64,000 nucleotides of DNA from Eubacterium maltosivorans (GTDB lineage: Bacteria > Bacillota > Clostridia > Eubacteriales > Eubacteriaceae): positions 2,976,001 to 3,040,000 of the forward strand of contig NZ_CP029487.1 in assembly GCF_002441855.2 (NCBI RefSeq). Direction: 5' to 3'. Both the position numbers and the translations under genes were made by a program. Positions 17,405 through 26,036 of this stretch are shown here, in pieces. The notes below the pieces were generated by a model, which was given only the letters and a program-made list of their open reading frames with translations, had not been told where the DNA came from and searched no databases. Numbering within the stretch: the stretch's first letter is position 1; the number at the start of each line of letters is the position of its first letter.

Positions 17405-17767
17405 ATGAAATTTTCTTTTGTAACCATACATGTCAATCATTTGGAGGAATCGATCCGGTTTTATGAGGATATTCTTGGCCTTAAGGTTTTGCGCCGTTTT
17501 GAGGCCGGACCGGGAAGGGAAATCGCCTTTATGGGCGGCGAGGGAGCAGAGCTTGAGCTCATCGGAGATGCTCATGACAGCGAGGTGAACGTTAATGAAA
17601 AGATTTCTCTGGGCTTTGAGATCGCATCGGTAGAAGAATGTATAAAGACGCTTCAGAAAAAAGGCGTGCCGGTTTTCAGCGGTCCTTTTCAGCCAAATCC
17701 AAAGACGCGTTTTTTCTTTATTCAGGATCCGGACGGCGTGATGCTTGAGTTTATCGAACAAAATTAA
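17405..17767 (+). CDS. VOC-family glyoxalase/bleomycin-resistance-fold protein
   Basis: 120-residue vicinal-oxygen-chelate protein. The N-terminal repeat FSFVTIHVNHLEESIRFYED and the C-terminal FFIQDPDGVMLEFIE are typical, with candidate metal ligands His (TIHV) and Glu (LEFIE) as in lactoylglutathione-lyase-like members. Substrate cannot be read from the sequence; possibilities include methylglyoxal adducts or antibiotic binding. The frame is open to 17339 but ATG 17405 starts at the conserved first strand; its ribosome site is weak. Confidence 0.82.
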   Translation: MKFSFVTIHVNHLEESIRFYEDILGLKVLRRFEAGPGREIAFMGGEGAELELIGDAHDSEVNVNEKISLGFEIASVEECIKTLQKKGVPVFSGPFQPNPKTRFFFIQDPDGVMLEFIEQN

Positions 17768-17842
17768 TTTTCAAACCATGACAAAGGATGTCAGTATTTG
17801 TGTGGTATGATAGAGACAAATACAGAACATCAGGAGGAAAAA

Positions 17843-18100
17843 ATGGAAAAATTTTGCCAGTCCTGCGGGATGCCAATGAGCGAGGAAGTGTGTGGAACCA
17901 ATGCCGATGGCAGCAAAAACGGTGATTACTGCCAGTATTGTTATGAAAAGGGTGCTTTTACAGCGCCGGATATAAGCATGGAAGAAATGATTGGGATCTG
18001 TGTTGGGCCGATGGTGGAGAGCAACGCTGAAATGACAGAAGAACAGGCGCGGGGAATGATGAGAGCGTTTTTCCCAAGCCTTAAGCGCTGGAGAGCATAA
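17843..18100 (+). CDS. Small putative zinc-ribbon protein
   Basis: 85-residue protein with four paired cysteines: CQSCGMPM near the start and CQYCYEKG about 25 residues later, linked by a GTNADGS segment, the pattern of the small zinc-ribbon family (zf-ribbon_2 type). The C-terminal half is helical. ATG 17843 follows a strong AGGAGG at 17832-17837, better than the longer open frame from 17798. Function unknown; such proteins often sit beside small-molecule-binding or regulatory genes. A terminator follows. Confidence 0.85.
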   Translation: MEKFCQSCGMPMSEEVCGTNADGSKNGDYCQYCYEKGAFTAPDISMEEMIGICVGPMVESNAEMTEEQARGMMRAFFPSLKRWRA

Positions 18101-18108
18101 CCAGGAGG

Positions 18109-18140
18109 ATGCCACATAATCTGGTGGCATTCTTTTTTAT
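18109..18140 (+). terminator. Rho-independent terminator after the zinc-ribbon gene
   Basis: ATGCCAC (18109-18115) pairs with GTGGCAT (18124-18130), followed by TCTTTTTTATTTTT. Confidence 0.85.
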
Positions 18141-18161
18141 TTTTGCAGCGCCTCTTTTCGT

Positions 18162-18190
18162 TTGACAAATGGGAGATAACGCCATAAAAT
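18162..18190 (+). promoter_or_regulatory. Promoter of the MarR-type gene
   Basis: TTGACA at 18162-18167 and TAAAAT at 18185-18190, 17-bp spacing, 36 bp before the gene start. Confidence 0.65.
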
Positions 18191-18225
18191 TAAAGTAATA
18201 CCAAAAATATAAAGGAGGCGCCATT

Positions 18226-18669
18226 ATGGAGCTGCCGACCCAGGATGAAATATTAAAATTGATCTCCATTATTCAAAGAAAGACTCAGATGTATTTAAAT
18301 AAGCAGACCAGCGAGCTGGGACTGACCAGCGGGCAGGCGCCCTTTATCATGATTACCTGTGAGAATGGGAGAATACCGCAGAACCGTTTTGTTGAGCTGC
18401 TGGACATGAACAAAAGCACTGTGACCAAAATGGTGGCAAAGCTCGAGGAAAATGGTTATATGACCCGGGAGGCAAACGCCTGTGACAGCCGTTCCTTTGA
18501 TGTTTATCCCACCGAAAAAGCCTATGAGGTGTTGCCGGAGCTGCAGCGCATCGGTACCGGATGGGTCGATGAGATCACGGCAGACATGACAGAAATTGAA
18601 AAAGCTGTTTTTTTCGATCTTCTGAGAAAGAGCGCGGAGCGGGCAGGAAAATACTTTGACAACCATTAA
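18226..18669 (+). CDS. MarR-family transcriptional regulator
   Basis: 147-residue winged-helix repressor. The recognition region reads NRFVELLDMNKSTVTKMVAK, followed by the wing LEENGYMTREANACDSRSFDVYPT with the conserved D-x-R motif. MarR proteins bind DNA as dimers and release it on binding small aromatic or oxidising ligands. Start ATG 18226 has AAAGGAGGCG before it. No obvious target gene follows; it stands alone between terminators, so it probably controls itself or genes elsewhere. Confidence 0.92.
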   Translation: MELPTQDEILKLISIIQRKTQMYLNKQTSELGLTSGQAPFIMITCENGRIPQNRFVELLDMNKSTVTKMVAKLEENGYMTREANACDSRSFDVYPTEKAYEVLPELQRIGTGWVDEITADMTEIEKAVFFDLLRKSAERAGKYFDNH

Positions 18670-18740
18670 AAAAGCCAACGTCGTGCTGGCTTTCAGGATG
18701 TCGACAAAGGGTCGGGAATCGTATCGCTTTAAATGAAAAA

Positions 18741-18773
18741 GCAGTGTCCGAAATGCTCAGACACTGCTTTTTT
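18741..18773. terminator. Bidirectional terminator between marR and cofE-like genes
   Basis: GCAGTGTC (18741-18748) pairs with GACACTGC (18760-18767), with T-runs on both strands (TTTTTT after it, and AAAAA before it). Confidence 0.9.
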
Positions 18774-19967
18774 CTAATCCGCGTAATTATCGAAATATCC
18801 CTGGATTAATACAATGGGGGTCCCCTTGTCGCCACTTCCGGTGGTTAAGTCGCACAGACTGCCGAGCAGGTCGGTCAGACGGCGCGGCGTAGTGCCCTGG
18901 GTTTCCATTTTTCCAACGAGAGATTCCTTGGGCTTATTGGCAATGTAGTCAGAAATCGCTGATTTGAGGGCGTCGCCGGATAAATCAGCAAAGTTGTTGT
19001 CAGCCAGATATTTTAGTTTGACTTCGTTGGGGGTTCCATTTAAACCGTCGGTGTAAGCCGGGCTGACAACTGGATCGGCCAATTCCCAGATTTTGCCGAC
19101 CGGATCCTTGAAGGCGCCGTCGCCAAAAACCATGACCTCAATGCTTTTGCCAGTTGCCTGGTGCAGTCTTGCCTGTACCTCGTGGACGAAATGCTCACAA
19201 TCCTTCGGAAAGAGCTTGACTTTTTCCTCAGTCGCTTTGTTTGAGCCCAGGAGACCGTAATCGGTATTGTAGCCGCTGCCGTCTACCGGTTCGGTCAGCA
19301 GGTCGTCCAGACCCAGAACGGTTTGAGCGCCAGCGGCCTTTAACAGACGTTTGGAGCGTTCGCGGGTATGGATATCACAGGTGAGTACATGCTTTTCGTA
19401 GAGCAGGATACTGCGGCAGTCATTGGCAAAGACAAAACGGACTTCGGCGTTTTCCTCTTCGCAGAGTGTCTTATAGTAAGAGACGTAATCGACACCGGTA
19501 AAGGTGTGCGGATTACTTCCGAACAATTCGCGGTAGCGGGCTTCATCCAGCACGTCTGTCCAGGGGTTTACACCCTTTTCATCAAGCTGATCAAGGTCCA
19601 CCAGATGATTGCCCACCTCGTCGGAGGGATAGCTCATCATAATGGTCAGCTTTTTAGCGCCCCTGGCGATTCCGCGCAGACAGATGGCAAAACGGTTGCG
19701 GCTCATGATTGGAAAAATTACGCCGAACTCGCCGTCTGGAAATTTAGCCTTTACATCCTTGGCGATGGCGTCCACACTGGCGTAATTGCCCTGTGCCCGG
19801 GCGACTACCGCTTCAGTAATGCCCACAACATCACAGTCGTTTAAATCAAAGCCCTCGTTTTGAGATGCCTCTAATACAGAATCGACCACGATGCCTGCAA
19901 GATCGTCGCCCTCCCGAATGATCGGTGCCCGTACGCCTCTGGATACGGTGCCGGTTGCTCTTGTCAT
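18774..19967 (-). CDS. CofE-like coenzyme F420-0:L-glutamate ligase family protein
   Basis: 397-residue member of the F420 ligase (CofE) family. Supporting stretches are VGITEAVVARAQGNYAS near residue 50, where the family binds GTP and metal, and the later VMVFGDGAFKDP. True CofE adds glutamate to the F420 side chain; F420 is not expected in a Eubacterium-like organism, so this is likely a paralogue that ligates an amino acid to another acceptor. It is longer than archaeal CofE (about 250 residues). The frame is open to 20054, but ATG 19967 with GGGAGG just before it is the clear start. Alone on the minus strand. Confidence 0.75.
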   Translation of the reverse strand: MTRATGTVSRGVRAPIIREGDDLAGIVVDSVLEASQNEGFDLNDCDVVGITEAVVARAQGNYASVDAIAKDVKAKFPDGEFGVIFPIMSRNRFAICLRGIARGAKKLTIMMSYPSDEVGNHLVDLDQLDEKGVNPWTDVLDEARYRELFGSNPHTFTGVDYVSYYKTLCEEENAEVRFVFANDCRSILLYEKHVLTCDIHTRERSKRLLKAAGAQTVLGLDDLLTEPVDGSGYNTDYGLLGSNKATEEKVKLFPKDCEHFVHEVQARLHQATGKSIEVMVFGDGAFKDPVGKIWELADPVVSPAYTDGLNGTPNEVKLKYLADNNFADLSGDALKSAISDYIANKPKESLVGKMETQGTTPRRLTDLLGSLCDLTTGSGDKGTPIVLIQGYFDNYAD

Positions 19968-20119
19968 ATTGTACCTCCCGCGGCAGTGCCGCTTTTTTTC
20001 AGAATAAATTAAAATGAAAGCTGGGTCATTTCCCCGATGCTCGTGCGCTTTCAAAAAGAATTATATTATAAAACTTCCGGCGTGTAAAACAATTATTGTG
20101 CCCAATTTAAAAAAGCGGC

Positions 20120-20998
20120 TTATCGGCCGCTTTTGTTTCGTCTCTTTTCTTCATACATCCGCCTGTCCACCTGATCAAAAAAGTCGGCGGCATCCATTTC
20201 ACCGGGATGGTATTCCTTAATCCCCATGCTCGCATTGATCGAAAAATGAGTATCACCTTTATAAAAAAGGTGTTCTCTGATGTCTCGGGATAGACCGGAG
20301 AGAATGGGCTCGGCCTGTTCCAGGGAAAGGTCTGGGAAAATCAGGATAAATTCATCACCGCCGATACGGGCCGCCCAGCCGCCGCCGTTGGCGGCAGCGT
20401 CTGTCAGCAGAGAAGCCATCTCACGCAGAACAACGTCGCCGGTTTGGTGTCCATAGGTATCATTGATGAGTTTAAAATCGTCAATGTCCATCATGGCGGC
20501 GGTAAAGGACTGCTTATCGTTGACACAGCGTGAAACCTCACGCTCTGCATAACTTTTATTGTAGAGGCCAGTATAGAGATCACGGACGGAAAGATTGTTG
20601 AGCTCTGCGATAACATCGGTGATGATCGTGTTGTCACAGTGGCGGTCATCATTGATCATCAGGCTGGCAGTAACATCTTTGGCCAGCTCCAGAACGCAGC
20701 GGCGTCCATCAATGGTATGCGGTGTGGAGAGAATCAGAAAGACCTTGTTTTCCAGATACTCCAGCTTGATGACAGGCTCCTTGAGACTGAGCGCGCGAAT
20801 GGAGGAACAGTTATGACAGGGCGTGCCGCGCTGCCAGATTGCATAACAGGGAATGTCCTCGGCCTCCAGACGGGCGTTTTTACAATTATAGACACAGTAG
20901 TCCGCAGGTGTGACAAAGCGGTACAGGTCAAAAAAAGATGCGGCGGACTGGTCGATCAGACTGTGCAGTGCGGCATCAGAGTCTTTTATTTCAAACAT
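20120..20998 (-). CDS. Diguanylate cyclase with Cys-rich PAS-like sensor domain
   Basis: 292-residue protein. Residues about 1-130 form a PAS-like domain carrying many cysteines (CVYNCKNARLEAEDIPCY, then GTPCHNCS), and residues about 140-290 the GGDEF domain with an intact RIGGDEFILIFP active site and SMGI signature near the end. It should make c-di-GMP. No inhibitory RxxD is seen just before GGDEF. No membrane segment, so a cytoplasmic sensor; the cysteines could hold a metal, cluster or redox switch. ATG 20998 has GAGGTG upstream and is preferred over 21079. A perfect palindrome lies 19 bp upstream. Confidence 0.9.
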   Translation of the reverse strand: MFEIKDSDAALHSLIDQSAASFFDLYRFVTPADYCVYNCKNARLEAEDIPCYAIWQRGTPCHNCSSIRALSLKEPVIKLEYLENKVFLILSTPHTIDGRRCVLELAKDVTASLMINDDRHCDNTIITDVIAELNNLSVRDLYTGLYNKSYAEREVSRCVNDKQSFTAAMMDIDDFKLINDTYGHQTGDVVLREMASLLTDAAANGGGWAARIGGDEFILIFPDLSLEQAEPILSGLSRDIREHLFYKGDTHFSINASMGIKEYHPGEMDAADFFDQVDRRMYEEKRRNKSGR

Positions 20999-21016
20999 GA
21001 TCTTTTCACCTCGTGA

Positions 21017-21033
21017 CCGTCCATAGTGGACGG
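21017..21033. promoter_or_regulatory. Perfect palindrome upstream of the GGDEF gene
   Basis: CCGTCCA TAG TGGACGG, seven-base arms, in the 5' untranslated region of the minus-strand GGDEF gene. Could be an operator or an RNA hairpin. Confidence 0.5.
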
Positions 21034-21224
21034 ACTGTTTTTCTGAGATTATAGTATCAGTGCGGAGCATGATTGTCAATTAAAATCATTTTGGAAATCA
21101 AAAGTTTCAGTTCGGCTTGTTTTACCGAAACCGGTATGTTTTTACTGAAATGGTCGCGGCCGCTGGCGCTTTTCGTGATAGGATAAATAAAAAAGCTTAT
21201 TATTCAGATTTAGGAGGAAAAGAA

Positions 21225-21755
21225 ATGGAACCAAAGGGAAAAGCTCTTTTAAAAGGTGCAGGAATTATTTTTTTAATATGGGGTATCCTTATCACGATTT
21301 TTGGAGTCGTGTTGTTTTCAACAGCGACGATGCTGCAGCAGCTGGGAGACAGCCATGAAATCCAGCAGATTGCCACAGAGGGTGGTCTCACAATGGAGGG
21401 GCTGGTGCATACGGTCAATATGATGTCTGTATCGCTGATCGCCAACGGCGCCTGTATCGTGATCCTGGGGATTTTAGGAATTATTTTCTGCAAAAGCATC
21501 GGGAAAGCACGCTTTTTAAGATTTTTAAGTATTCTGGTTATTGTGTTCAGCGCGGTAAACCTTGGAATGAGCATTCTCTATGGCTTGACCGCAATGATTC
21601 CACATATGGTCAGTATTGTTCTGGGCATTGTCTACTTTATCGGCGCAGACCGGAATGTTAAGACCGTCAATTTAGCGCTGGAGGATATTGACGCTGAGGA
21701 TGCCGGCATACTGGTGGAGGAGGTACAAAAGAAGGAAACGGAAGAAGACGTGTAA
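21225..21755 (+). CDS. Hypothetical four-helix membrane protein
   Basis: 176-residue protein with four hydrophobic segments (starting near residues 10, 65, 95 and 115) and an acidic C-terminal tail rich in Glu and Asp. I do not recognise a family with certainty; the pattern resembles small DUF4064-like membrane proteins of Firmicutes. ATG 21225 is chosen over 21117 because of TAGGAGG at 21211-21217. It is a single-gene unit ending in a long hairpin. Nothing points to a function. Confidence 0.75.
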   Translation: MEPKGKALLKGAGIIFLIWGILITIFGVVLFSTATMLQQLGDSHEIQQIATEGGLTMEGLVHTVNMMSVSLIANGACIVILGILGIIFCKSIGKARFLRFLSILVIVFSAVNLGMSILYGLTAMIPHMVSIVLGIVYFIGADRNVKTVNLALEDIDAEDAGILVEEVQKKETEEDV

Positions 21756-21770
21756 GTGCCTGACGGGCAA

Positions 21771-21813
21771 ATAAAATAACGTCGGCTGCATTTTATGCCC
21801 GACGTTATTTTAT
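21771..21813. terminator. Long hairpin terminator
   Basis: ATAAAATAACGTCGG at 21771-21785 is perfectly complementary to CCGACGTTATTTTAT at 21799-21813 (15 bp, 13-base loop). The A/T-rich base of the stem acts as a U-tract on either strand. Confidence 0.8.
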
Positions 21814-21899
21814 TGCGGTTGAACCTGTTAAAAAGGAGCAGATCGTGGTAAAATAAAAGAATAGATATTGAAGGAAGCGTTTCGAAAGAGGGATGTAAA

Positions 21900-22961
21900 A
21901 TGAGCTTGTTACCGATTGATCAAAATCCAGAATTTCGAGGTCTGGCAAATGAGATTTTAAACCGTCAGTTTGAGCTGGATCCAAAGCTTGGCAGAGAGCT
22001 GGGCGAGATGGACAAAAAGAAAATGTATCAGGACGTCGTGTACAATTTGGATATGCTATACACTGCTTTGGCGCTTGAGGATGGAAAGATTTTTGAGAAT
22101 TATGCCCGGTGGCTTTACCAGCTGCTCTGTCCATTGTTGTCCTCTTATACAAAGGAGCGGGTCAGAGATCAGCTTTTGGACAGCTATGCTCTGATGGAGG
22201 AATGCATGGAGCGGGCTGTCGCGCCTGAGAGCTTGCCTGGGATGAAGGAAATGCTTGACCGCGCGTCGCGCGCGACGGTTGAAGAATGTGAAAAGAGCGG
22301 AAAAGCAGAGGAAAAGCCGCCGAGAAAATATGAGGCGGAAATTCAGGAGTACCTGGATTGTGTTTTAAGGGCTGACACAAAAAATGCAATGTTTTTAATC
22401 CCGGAATATGTAAAGAACGGTATTCCTCTGCCAGACGTCTATGTAGACATTGCAGGCGAGTGTATGCGTGAGGTGGGTGAGCTGTGGCACAGCCATACAA
22501 TACAGGTGAATGAGGAGCATTACTGCACCTCAACCACACAGATGGCGCTCTCCCAGCTGTACCCGGTCATTTTCAGCCAGAAGCGCAGGTCAAAAAAGAT
22601 TCTTGTGGCCTGTGTCGGCAGTGAGTTGCACGAGCTGGCAGCGCGCATGGTGGCAGATCTCTTTGAATACAATGGGTGGGACAGCGTTTATCTTGGAGCG
22701 GCGGTGCCGGCGGAAGCTGTCCAGGCCGCAGTAGAAGCGCATCAACCAGATTTGGTAGCCCTCTCAGTAACCATGCCCCAGCATCTGTTAATCTGTAAGG
22801 AAACCGTAGAACGGCTGCGGAGCATGTATCCGGCTATTAAGATCGCCGTGGGCGGAAAAGCTTTTGAATGGACAAATGAAATATGGAAGAACTGGAGAGT
22901 CGATGCATACACTCAGGATGCCAAAACTTTTGTGGCATGGGCAGTGGATACACTGAAATAA
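21900..22961 (+). CDS. Cobalamin-binding sensor protein with CarH-type W-x9-EH motif
   Basis: 353-residue soluble protein. Residues about 1-130 are helical and unassigned. Residues about 145-225 form the helix bundle that precedes B12 domains and contain Trp196-x9-Glu206-His207 (ELWHSHTIQVNEEH), the signature that covers the upper face of adenosylcobalamin in CarH/LitR photoreceptors. Residues about 232-350 are the Rossmann-like B12 domain with the lower-ligand His244 in SELHELAARM and GWDSVYLGAAVP. No HTH or enzymatic domain is present, so output must go through a partner; an EAL protein starts six bases downstream. Light or B12 sensing is inference from the motif. Alternative: a corrinoid carrier of a methyltransferase, but those lack W-x9-EH. 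Confidence 0.85.
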   Translation: MSLLPIDQNPEFRGLANEILNRQFELDPKLGRELGEMDKKKMYQDVVYNLDMLYTALALEDGKIFENYARWLYQLLCPLLSSYTKERVRDQLLDSYALMEECMERAVAPESLPGMKEMLDRASRATVEECEKSGKAEEKPPRKYEAEIQEYLDCVLRADTKNAMFLIPEYVKNGIPLPDVYVDIAGECMREVGELWHSHTIQVNEEHYCTSTTQMALSQLYPVIFSQKRRSKKILVACVGSELHELAARMVADLFEYNGWDSVYLGAAVPAEAVQAAVEAHQPDLVALSVTMPQHLLICKETVERLRSMYPAIKIAVGGKAFEWTNEIWKNWRVDAYTQDAKTFVAWAVDTLK

Positions 22962-22967
22962 AAAGAT

Positions 22968-24722
22968 ATGATTGGATATTTTGCGCTGTGCGGCGCACAG
23001 GGAAACGTCAATAAAGTCATCCGAAGCGTACCGATGTGTTTTGTGAATGAAGGGGAGAATATACGGCAGCTTTTTTCAGAGGATGAAAATATGGATGCGC
23101 TGCTGAATCCGGCGGACGGCCAGGTGACGTCCGCAAGGCTGAGAATCCGAGAAGAAGATCGGAGCGTCTGGGCAGCGGCAAAGAAAAGGGGCACACAGCT
23201 GCTTTTCATAATGTGGGATATTGAGGATATCTCCGAGGTGTCTGAGCTGATGAGACTGTATATTTCCATGACCGATGATCTGGAGCTGGTGCAGCAGGAG
23301 CCCTATGAAGCCAGTTATTATGAGATACAGAAGGTTAATAATCAGCTGATTAATTATCAACGGGCATTGACGAAGGCCAACGAACGGTTGAAAATGCTGC
23401 TTAAGGAAGTGCGTGAAGCCAAAAGCACCATTGAACTTCTGGAGCGCGACCCATTGACCAATCTGTATACCCAGAACGCATTTTTTGACCGGGCGGCGGC
23501 TATGTTGAAGGAAAATCCTGAAACGGATTTTGATATTATTGCTGTGGATATTGAGCGCTTTAAGATGGTCAATGACGCATTTGGCAATGCAGCAGGCGAC
23601 AAGCTACTGACAGAAATGGCCATTTGTCTGCTGAGCATACGCGAAGATGGAAAAACACTGTTTGCCAGAGCTGGGGCGGATAAGTTTTACGCGCTAATAC
23701 CCCACGGCACATCAGCTTATGAGATGCTGGACCGGCACATTGGATTTTTAGAGGAAAACTATCCGCTGCCCATGCGTCTTCAGATTAAGCTGGGTATCTA
23801 CCGCATAGAGGACCGGAGTCTCAGTATTCCGAGGATGTGTGATCGTGCGGTGCTGGCAGCAGACAGCATCAAAGGTTTTTTTGACAAACGGTTTGCCTGC
23901 TATGATGATTCGATCCGTAAAAAGATGATCATGGAGCAGAACATTATCGATACCATGAGAGAAGCGCTGGAGCGGGAGGATTTCCAGGTCTACCTTCAGC
24001 CAAAGGTAGAGATCGGTAATGGACGGCTGATGGGGGCAGAGGCTCTGGTGCGCTGGCAGCATCCGCAGCTCGGCATGGTTTCGCCGGGAGACTTTATCCC
24101 GGTGTTTGAGAAAAATGGATTTATTTATGCCCTGGATCAGTTTGTATGGCGGAAAGCCTGTGAGATAATGGGCCGGTGGAAGAGTGAAAAGGGAGCGTTT
24201 ATCCCTGTATCGGTCAATGTATCCAGGGCGGATATCTACCATGTTGATCTGCCAGGAGTTTTGATGAAAATGGTTGAAGAAAACGGCCTGGAGCCAGGGA
24301 ACCTGCATCTGGAGATCACGGAGTCGGCTTATGTGTCCGATTCACGGCAGCTGCTCCCGGTTATTGAACGGCTCAAGGAGCTTGGTTTTATCATTGAAAT
24401 GGATGACTTCGGCAATGGGTACTCTTCGCTCAATACGCTTTCCGAGCTTCCCATTGATGTACTGAAAATTGATCTGGAATTTTTGAGAATGCGGAAAAAT
24501 GTCATGCGCAGAAAACAGATTATGCGTTTTGTTATCAATCTGGCCAACGAACTCAGGCTCCAGGTTATCGCGGAAGGTGCAGAAACAGAGGAGCAGATTG
24601 AGCTGCTGCGTGAAATGGGCTGTGAATACGCCCAGGGCTATTACTATGGAAGACCCATGCCCCAGGATGATTTCCAGGACTACCTGTCAAAACAGACGAT
24701 CAGCGAAGCCAAAGTGTTATGA
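22968..24722 (+). CDS. c-di-GMP phosphodiesterase with degenerate GGDEF and intact EAL
   Basis: 584-residue protein in three parts: an N-terminal region of about 110 residues without assignment, a coiled coil (about 115-160), a GGDEF domain (160-310) whose active site reads GADKF at 236-240 and is therefore probably inactive as a cyclase, and an EAL domain (330-575) with EALVRW (358-363), EITES, DDFGNGYSS, KIDLEF and AEGAETEEQ all present. The net activity should be c-di-GMP hydrolysis, with the GGDEF possibly binding GTP as a regulator. It begins six bases after the B12 sensor with almost no ribosome site of its own, implying translational coupling and a shared signal path. Confidence 0.92.
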   Translation: MIGYFALCGAQGNVNKVIRSVPMCFVNEGENIRQLFSEDENMDALLNPADGQVTSARLRIREEDRSVWAAAKKRGTQLLFIMWDIEDISEVSELMRLYISMTDDLELVQQEPYEASYYEIQKVNNQLINYQRALTKANERLKMLLKEVREAKSTIELLERDPLTNLYTQNAFFDRAAAMLKENPETDFDIIAVDIERFKMVNDAFGNAAGDKLLTEMAICLLSIREDGKTLFARAGADKFYALIPHGTSAYEMLDRHIGFLEENYPLPMRLQIKLGIYRIEDRSLSIPRMCDRAVLAADSIKGFFDKRFACYDDSIRKKMIMEQNIIDTMREALEREDFQVYLQPKVEIGNGRLMGAEALVRWQHPQLGMVSPGDFIPVFEKNGFIYALDQFVWRKACEIMGRWKSEKGAFIPVSVNVSRADIYHVDLPGVLMKMVEENGLEPGNLHLEITESAYVSDSRQLLPVIERLKELGFIIEMDDFGNGYSSLNTLSELPIDVLKIDLEFLRMRKNVMRRKQIMRFVINLANELRLQVIAEGAETEEQIELLREMGCEYAQGYYYGRPMPQDDFQDYLSKQTISEAKVL

Positions 24723-24755
24723 ATAAAATAATGGCATAAAATGGACAGGAAAAAA

Positions 24756-24795
24756 GCCGTCCGCTCAGACATCATATCAGAGCGGGCGGCTTTTT
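24756..24795 (+). terminator. Rho-independent terminator after the EAL gene
   Basis: GCCGTCCGCTC (24756-24766) pairs with GAGCGGGCGGC (24780-24790, one G-U), then TTTTT. Confidence 0.9.
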
Positions 24796-24925
24796 ATGAT
24801 TTGATTGAATTTCTTTTATTTTTACAAAATAAAAAATGTAAATATTTTCAGAAAGAAATATCCGTAAATTTTGCAGAAAAATAGAAAAAATACAAAAATT
24901 TTGTTAAGATAGTGGGGTTTCCAGG

Positions 24926-24953
24926 TTGACATTCATTATAGAAGTTATATAAT
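24926..24953 (+). promoter_or_regulatory. Promoter of the polyol locus regulator
   Basis: TTGACA at 24926-24931 and TATAAT at 24948-24953, 16-bp spacing. The 70 bp to the gene contain ATTGACAATATTT-like sequence that could hold a SorC operator. The rest of 24796-25027 is AT-rich without a gene. Confidence 0.75.
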
Positions 24954-25027
24954 GACATTAAACAATGATTGACAATATTTCAGATATAAACAAAAGTAAA
25001 AATCACAAAGGTTTGGAGGGATAAAAG

Positions 25028-25978
25028 ATGAAAAAGGTCATTGATGACGAGCGGCTGATGGTTAAAATCTGCGATATGTATTACAATCAGGATTTAAACC
25101 AGAAAGTCATTTCAGCTCAGCTTGGCTTGTCCAGGCCAACGGTTTCCCGGATCATCAGCAATGGTAAGGAGCGGGGAATTGTAAAAATCATCATCGACAA
25201 CCTGGAAGGCACCGACTATGTGGAGCTGGAACGGGAAATCGAAAACCTGTATGGCCTGCGTGAGGTCATTGTCGTTGACACCAAGAAAGACATTGAAGAC
25301 CAGAAAAACGAAATTGGCCGGGCAGCCGCCCAATACCTGGAACGCGTGGTCAAGGACGGTAACGTCGTCGGTGTATCCATGGGAACAACTCTGGGGTATA
25401 TCGCCCGACATGTTGTGGGAAATGCGACCAAAAATATCACTTTTGTACCGCTGATCGGCGGCATGGGTCATCTTCGGATGGAGCTGCACTCCAACTATAT
25501 TGTAGAGGATCTGGCAAAGGTGTTTGGCGGGGAATTTATGCTTATGCACGCTCCGGCAAGAGTTTCCGGCAAACAGATTAAAGAAGAGCTTCTGAAAGAG
25601 GACGGCATCAGCAAAATTATCCGGATGGGTGATAAGCTGGATGTGGCGCTGGTGGGAATTGGGGTTCCAAACAGCACGTCTGCCATTATGGCTACCGGCT
25701 ATTATGACCGGGTAGAAATGAACAAAATGCGTGAAAAACATGTGGCAGGCGACATCTGCATGCAGTTTTATGACATTAACGGCAGCACAACCCCTTTCAA
25801 GATTGATAATAACGTGGTCGGTATTGAAATTAAAAAGCTGCGCCGCGTACCGCATTCCATCGGTGTAGCCTGTGGCATTGAAAAGGTCGACGCCATCAAG
25901 GGCGCCATCAACGGCAAGTATATCAATACCTTAGTCACCGATGTTGAAAGCGCAAGAAAGCTGATTGAAGAAGAATAG
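25028..25978 (+). CDS. SorC/DeoR-family sugar-responsive regulator
   Basis: 316-residue regulator with an N-terminal helix-turn-helix (LNQKVISAQLGLSRPTVSRIISNGKERG, residues about 20-48) and a large C-terminal SorC-type sugar-phosphate-binding domain, with the characteristic GVSMGTTLGYIA and later VGVPN-like segment ALVGIGVPNS. It lies first in the polyol locus and is co-directional with the dehydrogenase 58 bp downstream, so it most likely controls the locus in response to a phosphorylated intermediate. The ribosome site is GGAGG before ATG 25028. Confidence 0.9.
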   Translation: MKKVIDDERLMVKICDMYYNQDLNQKVISAQLGLSRPTVSRIISNGKERGIVKIIIDNLEGTDYVELEREIENLYGLREVIVVDTKKDIEDQKNEIGRAAAQYLERVVKDGNVVGVSMGTTLGYIARHVVGNATKNITFVPLIGGMGHLRMELHSNYIVEDLAKVFGGEFMLMHAPARVSGKQIKEELLKEDGISKIIRMGDKLDVALVGIGVPNSTSAIMATGYYDRVEMNKMREKHVAGDICMQFYDINGSTTPFKIDNNVVGIEIKKLRRVPHSIGVACGIEKVDAIKGAINGKYINTLVTDVESARKLIEEE

Positions 25979-26036
25979 CCGTAATTTACGGTCATTAATA
26001 CTTTTAGATTTTTTAAATTAAAAGGAGAACCTAACA

